DNA of 48,763 nt from Candidatus Poseidoniia archaeon (lineage in GTDB: Archaea > Thermoplasmatota > Poseidoniia > MGIII > CG-Epi1), in contig JASMLC010000010.1 in assembly GCA_030748895.1 (NCBI GenBank), positions 1 through 48,763 of the forward strand, read 5' to 3'. Of this stretch, positions 39,009-48,039 are shown piece by piece. Numbering within the stretch: the first letter of the stretch is position 1; every line of letters begins with the position of its first letter. Both the position numbers and the translations under genes were made by a program. The notes under the pieces were generated by a model. It did not search any database. It had not been told where the DNA came from and saw only the letters and a list, made by a program, of their open reading frames with translations.

Positions 39009-40601
39009 TCAGCTTCTATAATTCTTTTTCGAATGTGACCGGCTGGACCGGCGACCCCGCTTCCAGTTCTGGGGCTTTCGATTCTTTGACCAGCCGCCGC
39101 CCCTGTCAGGCGACCCGCCACCGGAATGGCTGGAACTCCCCTGTTTCCAGTTCTGTGACTTGCCATTGGTCGGCCGACCCTGTTTCCAGTTCTGTGACTT
39201 GCCGTTAGACGGGCGGCCGCCACCTTTGCGATAGCCACCACTGGAATGGCCGGGTCGCTTTCCGCCATTGGAAGCTCCTGAGTGATTCTTGCCCCCGTAT
39301 TTGTTCCGGGATTTATTCTTCCTGAAGGAAAATGCTCGTTCAACAGTCCGGTCGACCTTGTTCTGCAATGAAAATTCTTCAGTTTTTCCGGGACGGCCCC
39401 TGTGTGTCGAGTGGCCTGCCTTGCCGCTGGGCTGGGATGATGTATATTCCACCCGCTCCGGCAGCTTGCCGAATTCGGGAGACGTGAAATTTGCGTTTAT
39501 TCCAGCCTGTCGCTGGATTTTGATGAAGTCGCCTTTCTGGGGAGACTGCACGAGTGATATGACGGTCCCGTGCGCCCCGGCGCGTGCGGTCCTCCCGCTG
39601 CGGTGCTTGTACGCCTTGCCATTCTCCGGGGGGTCGTAATGAATCACGCACTGGACGCCCTCGACGTCGATACCGCGGGCGGCGACATCGGTCGCCACCA
39701 GCGCCATGCAGTCGCCGTGGATGAAGCGCTCCATCGCCCGGTCGCGCTGGTTCTGGCTGAGGCCACCGTGGATTGTGGCCACCTTCAGGTCTGTGGCTCG
39801 CAGTTCCTTGCCGACCCGGTCAACTCCCCGGCGCGTGCGGCAGAAAATCATGCTGCGCCCGCCCTGCTTCACGGCAGTACTGGCTAGCCGGGATTTGCCG
39901 GTGTTGTGGACCATCCAGAAGAAATGCTGCATGCTCTCCATGCTGACCTCCTTCGGTCCGACTTCGATTTTGAAGGGATGGTCCTGGTATTTGCGAATCA
40001 GGACTGAAACTTCATCATCGAGGGTCGCGCTGAAGAGGATTGTCTGTCGTTTCCCGGAGCAGTTGTCCAGGATATGGCACACCGGGTCGATGAATCCCAT
40101 GTCAGCCATGCGGTCAGCCTCATCGAGGACCACCGTTCCCACGTCGTCCAGCTTCAGCATTCCCTTTTCCATCAGGTCAATCAGGCGACCGGGGCAGGCG
40201 ACTACAATCTCGACGCCCTGCTCAAGCCGCTGGCGCTGCTTGGCGTATGAAGTTCCACCATATACTGCCATTACGCCTAACTTTTGCGGCTTGCCCAGGG
40301 GCTTCAGGACCTTGCAAATCTGTTCTGCCAGTTCCCGGGTGGGCGTGACAATCAACGCGGTGGGGTAACGCGGGTGTGCTGGCTTGCAGCGCGAGATGAG
40401 GGGCAGGCCGAACGCCAGAGTCTTTCCCGAGCCGGTCGGAGCCCGGCAGCAGACATCCTTCCCCTGCATCATGGCAGGTATGGCCTCGGCCTGAACTTCG
40501 AACGATTCCGTGATGCCCTGCCCTTCAAGGACTTCGACAATGGCTGGCGCTATGCCAAGTTCTGAAAAACTCATGCACGGCGACATCCCGGAAAAAACCA
40601 C
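39009..40601 (-). CDS. DEAD-box RNA helicase with low-complexity basic tail
   Basis: A 530-residue ATP-dependent RNA helicase. In order: the Q-motif region (FEVQAEAIP), Walker A APTGSGKT, PTRELAEQ, the DEAD box in VVLDEADRMADMGF, SAT, then ATIHGGLSQ, VATDVAARGIDV and HRSGRTARAG. The last ~130 residues are basic, Gly/Ser/Asn-rich and disordered, with repeats of a GKSQNWKQG unit, likely an RNA-binding tail. Start choice: the GTG at 40601 has a TATA box (CTTATAGG, 40624-40631) centred 26.5 nt upstream. ATGs at 40586 and 40574 (MSFSELG, the usual family start) are alternatives. Probably involved in ribosome assembly or RNA decay. Less GC-rich than its neighbours. Confidence 0.93.
   Translation of the reverse strand: MVFSGMSPCMSFSELGIAPAIVEVLEGQGITESFEVQAEAIPAMMQGKDVCCRAPTGSGKTLAFGLPLISRCKPAHPRYPTALIVTPTRELAEQICKVLKPLGKPQKLGVMAVYGGTSYAKQRQRLEQGVEIVVACPGRLIDLMEKGMLKLDDVGTVVLDEADRMADMGFIDPVCHILDNCSGKRQTILFSATLDDEVSVLIRKYQDHPFKIEVGPKEVSMESMQHFFWMVHNTGKSRLASTAVKQGGRSMIFCRTRRGVDRVGKELRATDLKVATIHGGLSQNQRDRAMERFIHGDCMALVATDVAARGIDVEGVQCVIHYDPPENGKAYKHRSGRTARAGAHGTVISLVQSPQKGDFIKIQRQAGINANFTSPEFGKLPERVEYTSSQPSGKAGHSTHRGRPGKTEEFSLQNKVDRTVERAFSFRKNKSRNKYGGKNHSGASNGGKRPGHSSGGYRKGGGRPSNGKSQNWKQGRPTNGKSQNWKQGSSSHSGGGSPDRGGGWSKNRKPQNWKRGRRSSRSHSKKNYRS
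39130..39210. repeat. Short tandem repeat in the helicase tail
   Basis: TTTCCAGTTCTGTGACTTGC occurs at about 39140 and again about 45 nt on, with a degenerate relative near 39060. It encodes repeated GKSQNWKQG units of the C-terminal tail. Copy number is likely variable between strains. Confidence 0.6.
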
Positions 40602-40671
40602 ATGGTGCGCGCACGAAGCGGTCCCTATAAGAGATTACACAGCGTCTTAAACACCGGCCGAATGGTGCGCC
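40602..40671. promoter_or_regulatory. Divergent promoters of the helicase and sucCD
   Basis: Leftward TATA: CTTATAGG at 40624-40631 (26.5 nt from the helicase GTG). Rightward TATA: CTTAAAC at 40646-40652, 23.5 nt before the sucC GTG. Both transcripts would be leaderless. Nothing else is seen in this 70-nt gap. Confidence 0.5.
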
Positions 40672-41838
40672 GTGAACATCCACGAGTATCAGGCCAAGGC
40701 AATTTTCCGCGACTACGGCGTCGCGACGCTGGAGGGAAGGCTGGCGCTCACGCCCGACGAGGCGGAGGCGGCCTGCGCTGCCTTGGGCGGCGAATTGTGG
40801 GTGGTCAAGGCGCAGGTGCACGCCGGCGGCCGCGGCAAGGGCGGCGGCATCCGACTCTGCCGTTCGCCCGGCGAGGCGCGCGATGCCGCGGAGGCGCTAC
40901 TCGGCTCACAGCTGGTGACGCCGCAGACCGGCCCTGAAGGCGTCGCCGTCAGGGCAGTTTACGTCGAGGCAGGGTGCGATATTGCGCGCGAGCTTTACCT
41001 CGGGATGGTGCTCGACCGCGAGCGGGAGCGGATGGTGATGATGGCTTCCACCGAGGGCGGCGTCGAAATCGAGGCGGTCGCCGCCGCGACGCCGGAGAAA
41101 ATCCTGAAGGCCGAACTCGAGCCGAGTGGCGCGCTGCCGCCCGCGGCAGCGCGCGAGCTCGCGCAGGGTCTCGCGCTGGAGGGCGGGCAGGTCGACCGCG
41201 CGGTCGAGTTCATGCTCGCGCTGGCGCGAATGGCGCAGGAGATGGACTGTTCGATTGTCGAAATCAACCCACTGGTTATCACCAGCGACGACCGCGTGAT
41301 TGCACTTGACGCCAAGGTCAATTTCGACGACTCGGCGCTCTTCCGGCACCCCCAGCTCGGCGAATTGCGCGACACTGCTGCCGAGGAGCCGCTCGAAACG
41401 CGCGCCAGCGCGGCGGGGCTCAACTACATCAAGCTCGACGGCCGCATCGGCTGCATGGTCAACGGCGCCGGCCTCGCGATGGCGACCATGGATATCATCA
41501 AGCTGCACGGTGGCGAGCCGGCCAACTTCCTCGACGTGGGTGGCGGCGCAACCGCCGAGCAGGTCACCGAGGGCTTCCGCATCATCCTCTCCGACCCGGA
41601 GGTCGAAGTCATCTTCGTCAACATCTTTGGCGGCATCATGCGCTGCGACTTCATCGCCGAGGGCATCATCGCCGCCGCGCGCGAAGTCGAAATTGGCGTG
41701 CCGCTGGTGGTGCGGCTCGAGGGGACCAACGTCGAGCTCGGACGCCAGATGCTCGACGAGTCGGGGCTGGCGCTGATTACCGCCGGCGACATGGACGACG
41801 GCGCGCGCAAGGCGATTGCCGCTGCCGGAGGCGCATAG
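40672..41838 (+). CDS. sucC: Succinyl-CoA synthetase (ADP/GDP-forming) beta subunit
   Basis: A 388-residue ATP-grasp subunit. With SucD it interconverts succinyl-CoA and succinate with substrate-level nucleotide phosphorylation in the TCA cycle. N-terminal [25 protein letters not shown] (nucleotide-binding Lys/Arg), EINPLV with metal-binding residues, [19 protein letters not shown] and [15 protein letters not shown] are classical. The start is GTG with a TATA box 23.5 nt upstream. It overlaps sucD by one base (TAGTG). The product feeds the succinate dehydrogenase encoded about 4.5 kb downstream. Confidence 0.96.
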   Translation: MNIHEYQAKAIFRDYGVATLEGRLALTPDEAEAACAALGGELWVVKAQVHAGGRGKGGGIRLCRSPGEARDAAEALLGSQLVTPQTGPEGVAVRAVYVEAGCDIARELYLGMVLDRERERMVMMASTEGGVEIEAVAAATPEKILKAELEPSGALPPAAARELAQGLALEGGQVDRAVEFMLALARMAQEMDCSIVEINPLVITSDDRVIALDAKVNFDDSALFRHPQLGELRDTAAEEPLETRASAAGLNYIKLDGRIGCMVNGAGLAMATMDIIKLHGGEPANFLDVGGGATAEQVTEGFRIILSDPEVEVIFVNIFGGIMRCDFIAEGIIAAAREVEIGVPLVVRLEGTNVELGRQMLDESGLALITAGDMDDGARKAIAAAGGA

Positions 41839-42701
41839 TGAGCATCTGGCTCGATGGCGATTCGCGCATCGCGGTGCAGGGCCTCACGGGCCGCAACGGC
41901 CAGTTCCACGCGCGACAGATGCTCGACTACGGCACGCCGCTCGTCGGCGGCGTGACCCCCGGCAAGGGTGGCAGCGAATGCCTTGGCCTGCCGGTGTGGG
42001 ACAGTGTCGCCGAGGCGGTGGAGGCGGGCGCCAATACCAGCTGCGTCTTCGTCCCGCCGCCCTTTGCGGCCGCCGCAATTCGGGAGGCGGCCGACGCCGG
42101 CGTCGGGCTGGTGGTGGCTATTACCGAAGGCATTCCCGCGCTGGACATGGTGCGCACGAAGGCGTATCTCGCCGATACCGGCACGCGGCTAATCGGGCCG
42201 AACTGCCCCGGCATCATCACTCCCGGCATCGCCAAGGTGGGCATCATGCCGGGCCACATTCACCAGCCGGGCGACGTCGGCATCGTCTCGCGTTCCGGGA
42301 CGCTGACCTACGAGGCGGTCGACCAGGTCACCCGTATCGGCCGCGGGCAGTCAACCTGTCTCGGCATCGGCGGCGACCCCGTTATCGGCACGCCCTTCAT
42401 CGACGTGCTCGAAGCGTTCGAGGCGGACCCCGCCACGAAGGCGATGGTCATGATTGGCGAAATCGGCGGCAGCGCCGAGGAAGCTGCCGCCGAGTTCGTC
42501 CGCGAGCACGTCTCGAAGCCGGTCGTCGGCTTCATCGCCGGCAGCACCGCGCCGCCCGGCAAACGCATGGGCCACGCCGGCGCCATCATTGCCGGCGGCA
42601 AAGGCACCGCCGCGGCAAAGATGGAGGCACTGCGCAAGGCAGGCATCGCCGTCACCGAGAATCCCGCGAAATTGGGCGAGACGCTCGCGGAGCTGCTTTA
42701 G
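41838..42701 (+). CDS. sucD: Succinyl-CoA synthetase alpha subunit
   Basis: A 287-residue CoA-binding subunit. Motifs: [15 protein letters not shown] and GVTPGKGG (CoA-binding Rossmann region), [35 protein letters not shown] and [11 protein letters not shown], whose His is the phosphorylated active-site residue (near 246 in E. coli numbering). The GTG start overlaps the sucC stop by one base, so the two subunits are coupled. Length is normal. Confidence 0.96.
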   Translation: MSIWLDGDSRIAVQGLTGRNGQFHARQMLDYGTPLVGGVTPGKGGSECLGLPVWDSVAEAVEAGANTSCVFVPPPFAAAAIREAADAGVGLVVAITEGIPALDMVRTKAYLADTGTRLIGPNCPGIITPGIAKVGIMPGHIHQPGDVGIVSRSGTLTYEAVDQVTRIGRGQSTCLGIGGDPVIGTPFIDVLEAFEADPATKAMVMIGEIGGSAEEAAAEFVREHVSKPVVGFIAGSTAPPGKRMGHAGAIIAGGKGTAAAKMEALRKAGIAVTENPAKLGETLAELL

Positions 42702-42716
42702 AGGCTGCGCAGCCAG

Positions 42717-42724
42717 CTTTATTA
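42717..42724 (+). promoter_or_regulatory. TATA box of the gar1-tfb operon
   Basis: CTTTATTA, centred about 26.5 nt before the gar1 ATG at 42747. Confidence 0.55.
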
Positions 42725-42746
42725 CGCCACGCCACAGAGCGGAGCC

Positions 42747-42971
42747 ATGCACTGTATCGGCAAGGTCGCGCAACTCGGCGACCGGGGCGAGCTGCTGCTG
42801 CCGGTCGAAAAGAAAATCGAGCCCGGCACGCCTGTCAGCGACGCGCGCGGCCGCAGGGTGGGGCGCGTCAGCGACCTTTTCGGGCCAGTCTCCGAGCCGT
42901 GGGTCGCGGTGCGCGCCGCGAAGGGCGTCCGCGCGACGCAGCTGCTGGGACGGGAGCTTTTCCGTAAATGA
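42747..42971 (+). CDS. gar1: H/ACA RNP protein Gar1
   Basis: A 74-residue six-stranded beta-barrel protein, a subunit of the H/ACA guide RNP that pseudouridylates rRNA with Cbf5, Nop10 and L7Ae. Seen: [50 protein letters not shown], the last part being the Gar1 hallmark. The gar1-tfb neighbourhood is conserved in many euryarchaea, which strengthens both calls. Leaderless promoter. 4-nt overlap (ATGA) with tfb. Confidence 0.9.
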   Translation: MHCIGKVAQLGDRGELLLPVEKKIEPGTPVSDARGRRVGRVSDLFGPVSEPWVAVRAAKGVRATQLLGRELFRK

Positions 42972-43759
42972 AGTGCCCCGGCTGCGGCGGGCGCGAGCTC
43001 AAGCCTGACGGCGAAGGGCTGCTGCGCTGCAAAGGCTGCGGCGAAATCATTGACGGTGGCCCTGAATGGGGCAGCTATGCTGCCGCTCCCGCCGCAAGCG
43101 AGGCGACGGTCGCGCCCCCTAACGGCAACGCGCCGGTAGCCGAGCACGCGCTCCAGCAGTGGCAGGCGGCGGTGCGGCTGCACGGCACCCCCGGGCGGAC
43201 ACTACTGCTCGCTTCGCAGGAAATTGACCGGCTGGCCGACGCGCTGCGGCTGCCGACACGCGCCCGCGAGTCCGCGCTCGAGCTCTTCTCCGAGGCGTTG
43301 CGACGCAAGCTGGTGCGCGGCCGCCAGACCGAGCGTGTCGCGGCGGCGCTGACCTACGCCGCCATCCGGCAGGAGCGGCTGCCGCTGACGATGGATGACA
43401 TTGCCGCCGCTTCGGGACTGGGGCGGCTCGAGCTGGGGCGACTCTATCGCACGCTTGCACGCGGGCTCGAGCTGAAAGTCGCCCCGCAGACGGCCGCCGA
43501 CTTCCTGCCGCGGTTCGCAAAGAAGCTACAGCTGGCCGACGAAACCGCCCGGCAGGCGCACCTGCTGCTGCGGCAGGCGGCCGACGCGGGCTACGGCCAG
43601 GGAATGCGCCCCGGCGCGCTGGCGGGCGCGGCGCTCTACCTGGCATGTCGCGAGGCGGGAGAGCCGCGCAGCCAGAAGCAGGTCGCGCAGGTCGCCGGCA
43701 TCACCGAGGTGACGGTGCGGACCCGCTACCAGGAACTGGCCAAAGTAATATCAGGCTAG
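42968..43759 (+). CDS. tfb: Transcription initiation factor B (divergent TFB)
   Basis: A 263-residue TFIIB homologue that bridges TBP-bound promoter and RNA polymerase. The N-terminal zinc ribbon has Cys at 3, 6, 21 and 24. Two cyclin-like repeats follow (about 62-160 and 165-262), ending [24 protein letters not shown], a typical second-repeat DNA-binding helix. Between them and the ribbon, residues 28-60 keep a GGPEW start. They then become Ala/Pro-rich ([21 protein letters not shown]) instead of the conserved R-x-G-x-P...HD-x-G-L-x-T B-reader/linker, and the protein is shorter than usual (about 300). Coupled to gar1. It may be a specialised TFB paralogue. Confidence 0.9.
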   Translation: MKCPGCGGRELKPDGEGLLRCKGCGEIIDGGPEWGSYAAAPAASEATVAPPNGNAPVAEHALQQWQAAVRLHGTPGRTLLLASQEIDRLADALRLPTRARESALELFSEALRRKLVRGRQTERVAAALTYAAIRQERLPLTMDDIAAASGLGRLELGRLYRTLARGLELKVAPQTAADFLPRFAKKLQLADETARQAHLLLRQAADAGYGQGMRPGALAGAALYLACREAGEPRSQKQVAQVAGITEVTVRTRYQELAKVISG

Positions 43760-45321
43760 AAATAGCGTTCCGGCAGTTCCAGCTCGATGGCGAACATCGG
43801 GTCGCACGGCCCCCCTTCGCCAGCGCCGCAGCCGTCGGTGGTGTCGTGGTAGGCGACCACGACCCCACCGTCGGGGAGAATCGCCATCGAGGCGAAGTCG
43901 AAGCGAATATCGTTGCCGGCGCCCGAAGTGGCGTCGAGGTCGCCAAGGCCGATGAGCGTTATGGTATCCGCTTCCATGCTTTCCCTGTAATCCCTGATGT
44001 GGAATATCAGGTCCACGTCGCTTGCAGTTCCATTATTCTCGGTCTGGACCCTCACGGAAATTACGGCCAGGTCAAGGTTACCGTCAGCCTGGAAATCCCA
44101 CTCGAAGGTGTTGTCTGAAACAGACAGGGAACCTGGCCATTTGTGGGTGTAGTTTGTCCAGGTATATCCGCCATCATAGCTGATCTGGTGCGTCAGGTTG
44201 AAGGTCCCGTCGCACCCCCTGTCACTGGGGTTTGCTTCGTTACAGGAAACGCTGTGCAATGCACCGGAACTGTCGATTACCAGATTACGGGAAGGAAGCA
44301 ACAACCCTCCGGGCAGGGTCTGCTTGTGCCATTGCAGGTTCGTGTCGAGGAACAGGTTACTGCCATCACTGTACCAGCGTGGAAACAGCAAACCTCCGGA
44401 CGGGATAGGAGATGCTCGCATTTCCCTATGTGGTTGCATATAGTCCCATTCGGGTCCCAGATTCTCAAAATATAAGTCGAATTCTATGTCTGCTGGTCCT
44501 CCAGCATTACTATCAGGTATCTGTATAGGGCGATAATTCAAGCCATCCACACTAATCTGGTAACCCTGTTCATTATAACTCCAGAAATTGGATACCACCA
44601 TACTGGCCCATGGACAATTCGAAGAGCATTTGTTGGTAGCATATTCGGCGGGCGGGTTGATGGGCCCTACGACGGGCACCTGCCAGGAACGGTCATAGAA
44701 CGGTTCCTTATCAACTGAATTCCAGCACCACTCCCAGTCAATCTGGGTAGGGCTCGTCTTCTTGCCCAGGATTGCATAGAACTGGTCAACACCATCTATG
44801 CTGGGATACGGAAACCAGGTCATGGCGAGGATATCGCCGTTGGGCGCCTGGATAATCGACCCCTCGCCCAGTCCCGGGTCAAGCGTGGGGTCGAACTGGC
44901 CCTCTTCGCACCCCAGGTTGGTATTGACGGCGGGGGGCACCCACTCCTGCCAGGTCAGCCCGCGGTCAGTCGACCACCAGGGCCATTCGCCGCCGAGGTT
45001 GTAGATGATGCCATCCTGATCGGTGGCGAGGTAGTGCTCGCAGCAGTTTCCGCCGAAATTATTCTCGTCATTCTGGCCAATGTTGACGGTGCCGTAGACC
45101 GACCAGAAGCGCTCGTCGACCGCCTCCATCGTCGATGGGTAGATGACACTGAAATTGCGGACGTCGTACGGGAACTCGCCGAAGCGGTCCTCAGAGATGA
45201 CGAGCCGCACCGATTCGCTGAAGCCGTCATCGTCCGGGCCGGTACGGAAATCCTCGGGGCTGAGGCAGCCGGCAAGGCTGGTGCCCAGCACCATCAGCGC
45301 CAGCAGGGTTGCACGCAGCAT
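43756..45321 (-). CDS. Secreted lipoprotein with BNR/sialidase-like propeller repeats
   Basis: A 521-residue lipoprotein. The signal peptide ends with the lipobox LAGC (Cys19), so it is probably lipid-anchored outside. It carries Asp-box motifs of the BNR type (STDRGLTW, SYDGGYTW and a weaker SVDGLNY), spread so as to suggest a six-bladed propeller of the sialidase/photosystem-stability-factor kind, plus many Trp and several Cys pairs (NCCEH, CSSNCPW, CNEANPSDRGC). The catalytic Arg triad of sialidases is not obvious, so it may bind rather than cleave glycans. TATA box CTAAATTA (45343-45350) is 25.5 nt from the ATG. The middle of the gene is notably AT-richer. Its end overlaps the tfb stop. 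Confidence 0.8.
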   Translation of the reverse strand: MLRATLLALMVLGTSLAGCLSPEDFRTGPDDDGFSESVRLVISEDRFGEFPYDVRNFSVIYPSTMEAVDERFWSVYGTVNIGQNDENNFGGNCCEHYLATDQDGIIYNLGGEWPWWSTDRGLTWQEWVPPAVNTNLGCEEGQFDPTLDPGLGEGSIIQAPNGDILAMTWFPYPSIDGVDQFYAILGKKTSPTQIDWEWCWNSVDKEPFYDRSWQVPVVGPINPPAEYATNKCSSNCPWASMVVSNFWSYNEQGYQISVDGLNYRPIQIPDSNAGGPADIEFDLYFENLGPEWDYMQPHREMRASPIPSGGLLFPRWYSDGSNLFLDTNLQWHKQTLPGGLLLPSRNLVIDSSGALHSVSCNEANPSDRGCDGTFNLTHQISYDGGYTWTNYTHKWPGSLSVSDNTFEWDFQADGNLDLAVISVRVQTENNGTASDVDLIFHIRDYRESMEADTITLIGLGDLDATSGAGNDIRFDFASMAILPDGGVVVAYHDTTDGCGAGEGGPCDPMFAIELELPERYF

Positions 45322-45342
45322 TATCGCGCCATCCTGTCGCGT

Positions 45343-45350
45343 CTAAATTA
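45343..45350 (-). promoter_or_regulatory. TATA box of the lipoprotein gene
   Basis: TAATTTAG on minus, centred about 25.5 nt upstream of the ATG at 45321. Confidence 0.55.
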
Positions 45351-45368
45351 AGCTTGGGCGCGGGGGCA

Positions 45369-45376
45369 GTAAATAC
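45369..45376 (+). promoter_or_regulatory. TATA box of the sdh operon
   Basis: GTAAATAC, centred about 25.5 nt upstream of the ATG at 45398. It lies 20 nt from the lipoprotein TATA box on the other strand, so the two promoters are back to back. Confidence 0.55.
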
Positions 45377-45397
45377 ACCCCTCCGCTTCGCGGCGTA

Positions 45398-46252
45398 ATG
45401 GCTCCCGAGACCGCTGCCGGGGAGGCACCGCCATGCGTGATTCCCGGCGACGAAGGGCTCTTCCCGACCGCGCGCGGCGACTGGTGGTGGGCGCAGCCGC
45501 TGGCCGTCTTCCTCGGCCTGGCGACCGCGGTCGCCTACATGACCTGGGCGGCGTTCCAGGGCACTAACTACCACTTTGACGGTGGGGGCGCCAACTACCT
45601 CTCGCCGCTCTACTCGCCCGAATTCTTCGGCGATACCGGCAACGCCATCTTCGGTGAGAAGCCGGCGCTCTGGCCCGCTGAAATTTTTGGCCTGACGGTG
45701 CCGTGGTCGCCGGCGTTCCTGATTCTCTGGGCGCCGGCCGGCTTTCGGCTCACGTGCTACTACTACCGCGGCGCCTATTACAGGTCGTTCTGGGCCGACC
45801 CGCCCGCCTGCGCAGTCGGCGAGCCGCGCAGCTCCTACTGGGGCGAGAACGCGATGCCGCTGCTGCTGCAGAACCTGCACCGCTACATGCTCTACTTCGC
45901 GCTGGGATTCATCGTCATCCTGACCTGGGACGCGTGGGAAGCGCTCTGGTTCGCAACTCCGGATGGCGGCCATGAACTTGGCATTGGTGTCGGGACGCTG
46001 GTGCTGGGGCTGAACGCGTTCCTGCTTGGGGGCTACACGCTCGGCTGCCACTCACTGCGCCACCTCATCGGCGGCTACGCCGACCGCATCTCGCTGCGGT
46101 CGCAGCCGCAGCAGAAAGCGCTGGACTGCGTCTCCTGCCTGAATCGCAGCCACATGCGCTGGGCGTGGGTCTCGCTGGCGTGGGTCTGCTTCACCGACCT
46201 GTACGTGCGGCTCTGCGCAATGGGGCTGATTGACGACTGGAGGCTCTTCTGA
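45398..46252 (+). CDS. Succinate dehydrogenase membrane-anchor subunit, actinobacterial type
   Basis: A 284-residue polytopic protein with about five hydrophobic helices (near 32-53, 102-121, 161-178, 196-214, 252-272). Segments FRLTCYYYRGAYYRSFWADPP (115-135), NLHRYMLYFALG (159-170) and LGCHSLRHLIGG (215-226) resemble the large membrane protein encoded upstream of sdhA in actinobacteria and some archaea, not the small SdhC/SdhD pair. H161, H218 and H222 are candidate haem ligands. It should pass electrons from SdhB to quinone. It overlaps sdhA by one base (TGATG) and heads the operon with a leaderless promoter. Confidence 0.85.
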   Translation: MAPETAAGEAPPCVIPGDEGLFPTARGDWWWAQPLAVFLGLATAVAYMTWAAFQGTNYHFDGGGANYLSPLYSPEFFGDTGNAIFGEKPALWPAEIFGLTVPWSPAFLILWAPAGFRLTCYYYRGAYYRSFWADPPACAVGEPRSSYWGENAMPLLLQNLHRYMLYFALGFIVILTWDAWEALWFATPDGGHELGIGVGTLVLGLNAFLLGGYTLGCHSLRHLIGGYADRISLRSQPQQKALDCVSCLNRSHMRWAWVSLAWVCFTDLYVRLCAMGLIDDWRLF

Positions 46253-48039
46253 TGGAGCGGGTCGAGTGCGACGTGCTGGTCGTCGGTGCGGGCGGCGCGG
46301 GACTCCGCGCCGCCATCTCGGCCGCCGAAGCGGGGGCGAGCGTGGCGCTGGTCTCGAAATCGCTGCTCGGCAAAGCACACACGGTGATGGCCGAAGGCGG
46401 CGTCGCCGCTGCGCTCGGCAACGCTGACGAGCGCGACAGCTGGAAGGTGCACTTCCGCGACACCATCAAGGGCGGCAAGGGGCTCGGCAACTGGGAGATG
46501 GCGAAGCTGCACGCCGAGCAATCGCCCGAACGGGTGCGCGAGCTCGAGCGCTGGGGCGCTGTCTTCGACCGCACCGCTGACGGCCGCATCAGCCAGCGCA
46601 ATTTCGGCGGCCACCGCTACCCACGGCTGGCGCATGTCGGCGACCGCACCGGGCTCGAAATCATCCGCACATTGCAGGACCACGTCATCCACGTTGATGG
46701 AATCGATGTCCAGATGGAGACGACGGTGACGCAGTTGCTCCGGAGCGGCGAGCGTGTTACAGGTGCCCTGGCCTATCGGCGCACCGACGGCGAGCTGCTG
46801 CTCTTCGCTGCCGGCGCGGTGATTATCGCCACCGGCGGCATCGGCAAGGCGTACCGCGTCACGTCCAACTCGTGGGAATACACCGGCGACGGCCACGCGC
46901 TCGCCTATCTCGCGGGCGCCGACCTGGTCGACATGGAGTTCGTCCAGTTTCACCCGACCGGGATGGTCTGGCCGCCGAGCGTCAAGGGGACGCTCGTGAC
47001 GGAGGGCGTCCGCGGCGAGGGAGGCATCCTGCTCAACAACGCGGGCGAGCGGTTCATGTTCAACTACATTCCCGAAGCGTTCGCGGCCGAGACTGCCAAG
47101 GACGAAGCGGAGGCCGAGGCGTGGCTGCGCGGCGAGGAGGGCGCGATGCGGCCGCCCGAGCTACTCACCCGCGACGTTGTCGCGCGCGCCATCATGGCCG
47201 AGGTCAAGGCAGGGCGCGGTTCCCCGCAAGGCGGCGCGTTCCTCGATATCGCCAACCGGCGCGACGCCGAGTACATCAAGCGCAAGCTGCCGTCGATGTA
47301 CCACCAGTTCAAGGAGCTGGCGGGGCTCGATATCACGGAGGAGGCGATGCAGGTCGGACCCACGACGCACTACATGATGGGCGGCGTGCGCGTCGACCCT
47401 GCCACTGGCGCGGCGTCGGTCGCCGGCCTTTACGCCGCAGGCGAAGCGGCGGCCGGCATGCACGGCGCCAACCGGCTTGGCGGCAACTCGCTGAGCGACC
47501 TGCTGGTATTCGGCAACCTGTCGGGACAGGCGGCCGCCACCTTTGCGGCGTCGAGCGACCGGCTGCCACCGGCGGGCGGCGGGGTCGCGGCGGCACGCAC
47601 CGCGGCGCTGGCGCCGTTCGAGGCCGGAAGCGAAAACCCGTACCACCTGCACCAGGAATTGCAGGAAATCATGGAGGCCCACGTCGGCATCGTGCGCGAA
47701 GGCGGCGAGCTCGAGGCGGGCATCGCGCAGCTCGAGGCGCTTCAGGCGCGGCTCGGCGGGCTGCACGCCAGCGGCCCTCGCGCCTACAATCCCGGCTGGC
47801 ACCTCTGCCTCGACCTGCACAATATGCTGCTCGCCTCGCTGGCGGTCGCCCGCGCCGGGCTGGAGCGCACCGAGAGCCGCGGCGCGCACACGCGGCTTGA
47901 CTTCCCGAATTACGACGACGAGCTGGGGCGGGTAAACCTGGTCGTGCGCCGGGCGGCCGACGGGATGGTCGTCGTGCGGGCGCCGCTGGCCGAGATGCCG
48001 GGTGAGCTGGCGGAATATGTGGCGCGGGAGGTCGTGTGA
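46252..48039 (+). CDS. sdhA: Succinate dehydrogenase flavoprotein subunit
   Basis: A 595-residue FAD-containing catalytic subunit oxidising succinate to fumarate. FAD motif VVGAGGAGLRAA (residues 10-21). H43 in GKAHTVMAEGG is the expected covalent FAD His. Catalytic-core segments are FVQFHPTGM, TEGVRGEGGILLN, TTHYMMGGVRVD and AGMHGANRLGGNSLSDLLVFG. The C-terminal domain (NPYHLHQELQEIMEAHVGI) is normal. The fusion-free, about 595-residue length matches the SdhA/FrdA family. It overlaps sdhB by 4 nt. Confidence 0.96.
   Translation: MERVECDVLVVGAGGAGLRAAISAAEAGASVALVSKSLLGKAHTVMAEGGVAAALGNADERDSWKVHFRDTIKGGKGLGNWEMAKLHAEQSPERVRELERWGAVFDRTADGRISQRNFGGHRYPRLAHVGDRTGLEIIRTLQDHVIHVDGIDVQMETTVTQLLRSGERVTGALAYRRTDGELLLFAAGAVIIATGGIGKAYRVTSNSWEYTGDGHALAYLAGADLVDMEFVQFHPTGMVWPPSVKGTLVTEGVRGEGGILLNNAGERFMFNYIPEAFAAETAKDEAEAEAWLRGEEGAMRPPELLTRDVVARAIMAEVKAGRGSPQGGAFLDIANRRDAEYIKRKLPSMYHQFKELAGLDITEEAMQVGPTTHYMMGGVRVDPATGAASVAGLYAAGEAAAGMHGANRLGGNSLSDLLVFGNLSGQAAATFAASSDRLPPAGGGVAAARTAALAPFEAGSENPYHLHQELQEIMEAHVGIVREGGELEAGIAQLEALQARLGGLHASGPRAYNPGWHLCLDLHNMLLASLAVARAGLERTESRGAHTRLDFPNYDDELGRVNLVVRRAADGMVVVRAPLAEMPGELAEYVAREVV

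Noticed and set aside
38984-39343. 119-codon minus ORF with SHRTGNR repeats
   Set aside because: An out-of-frame reading of the repetitive helicase tail.
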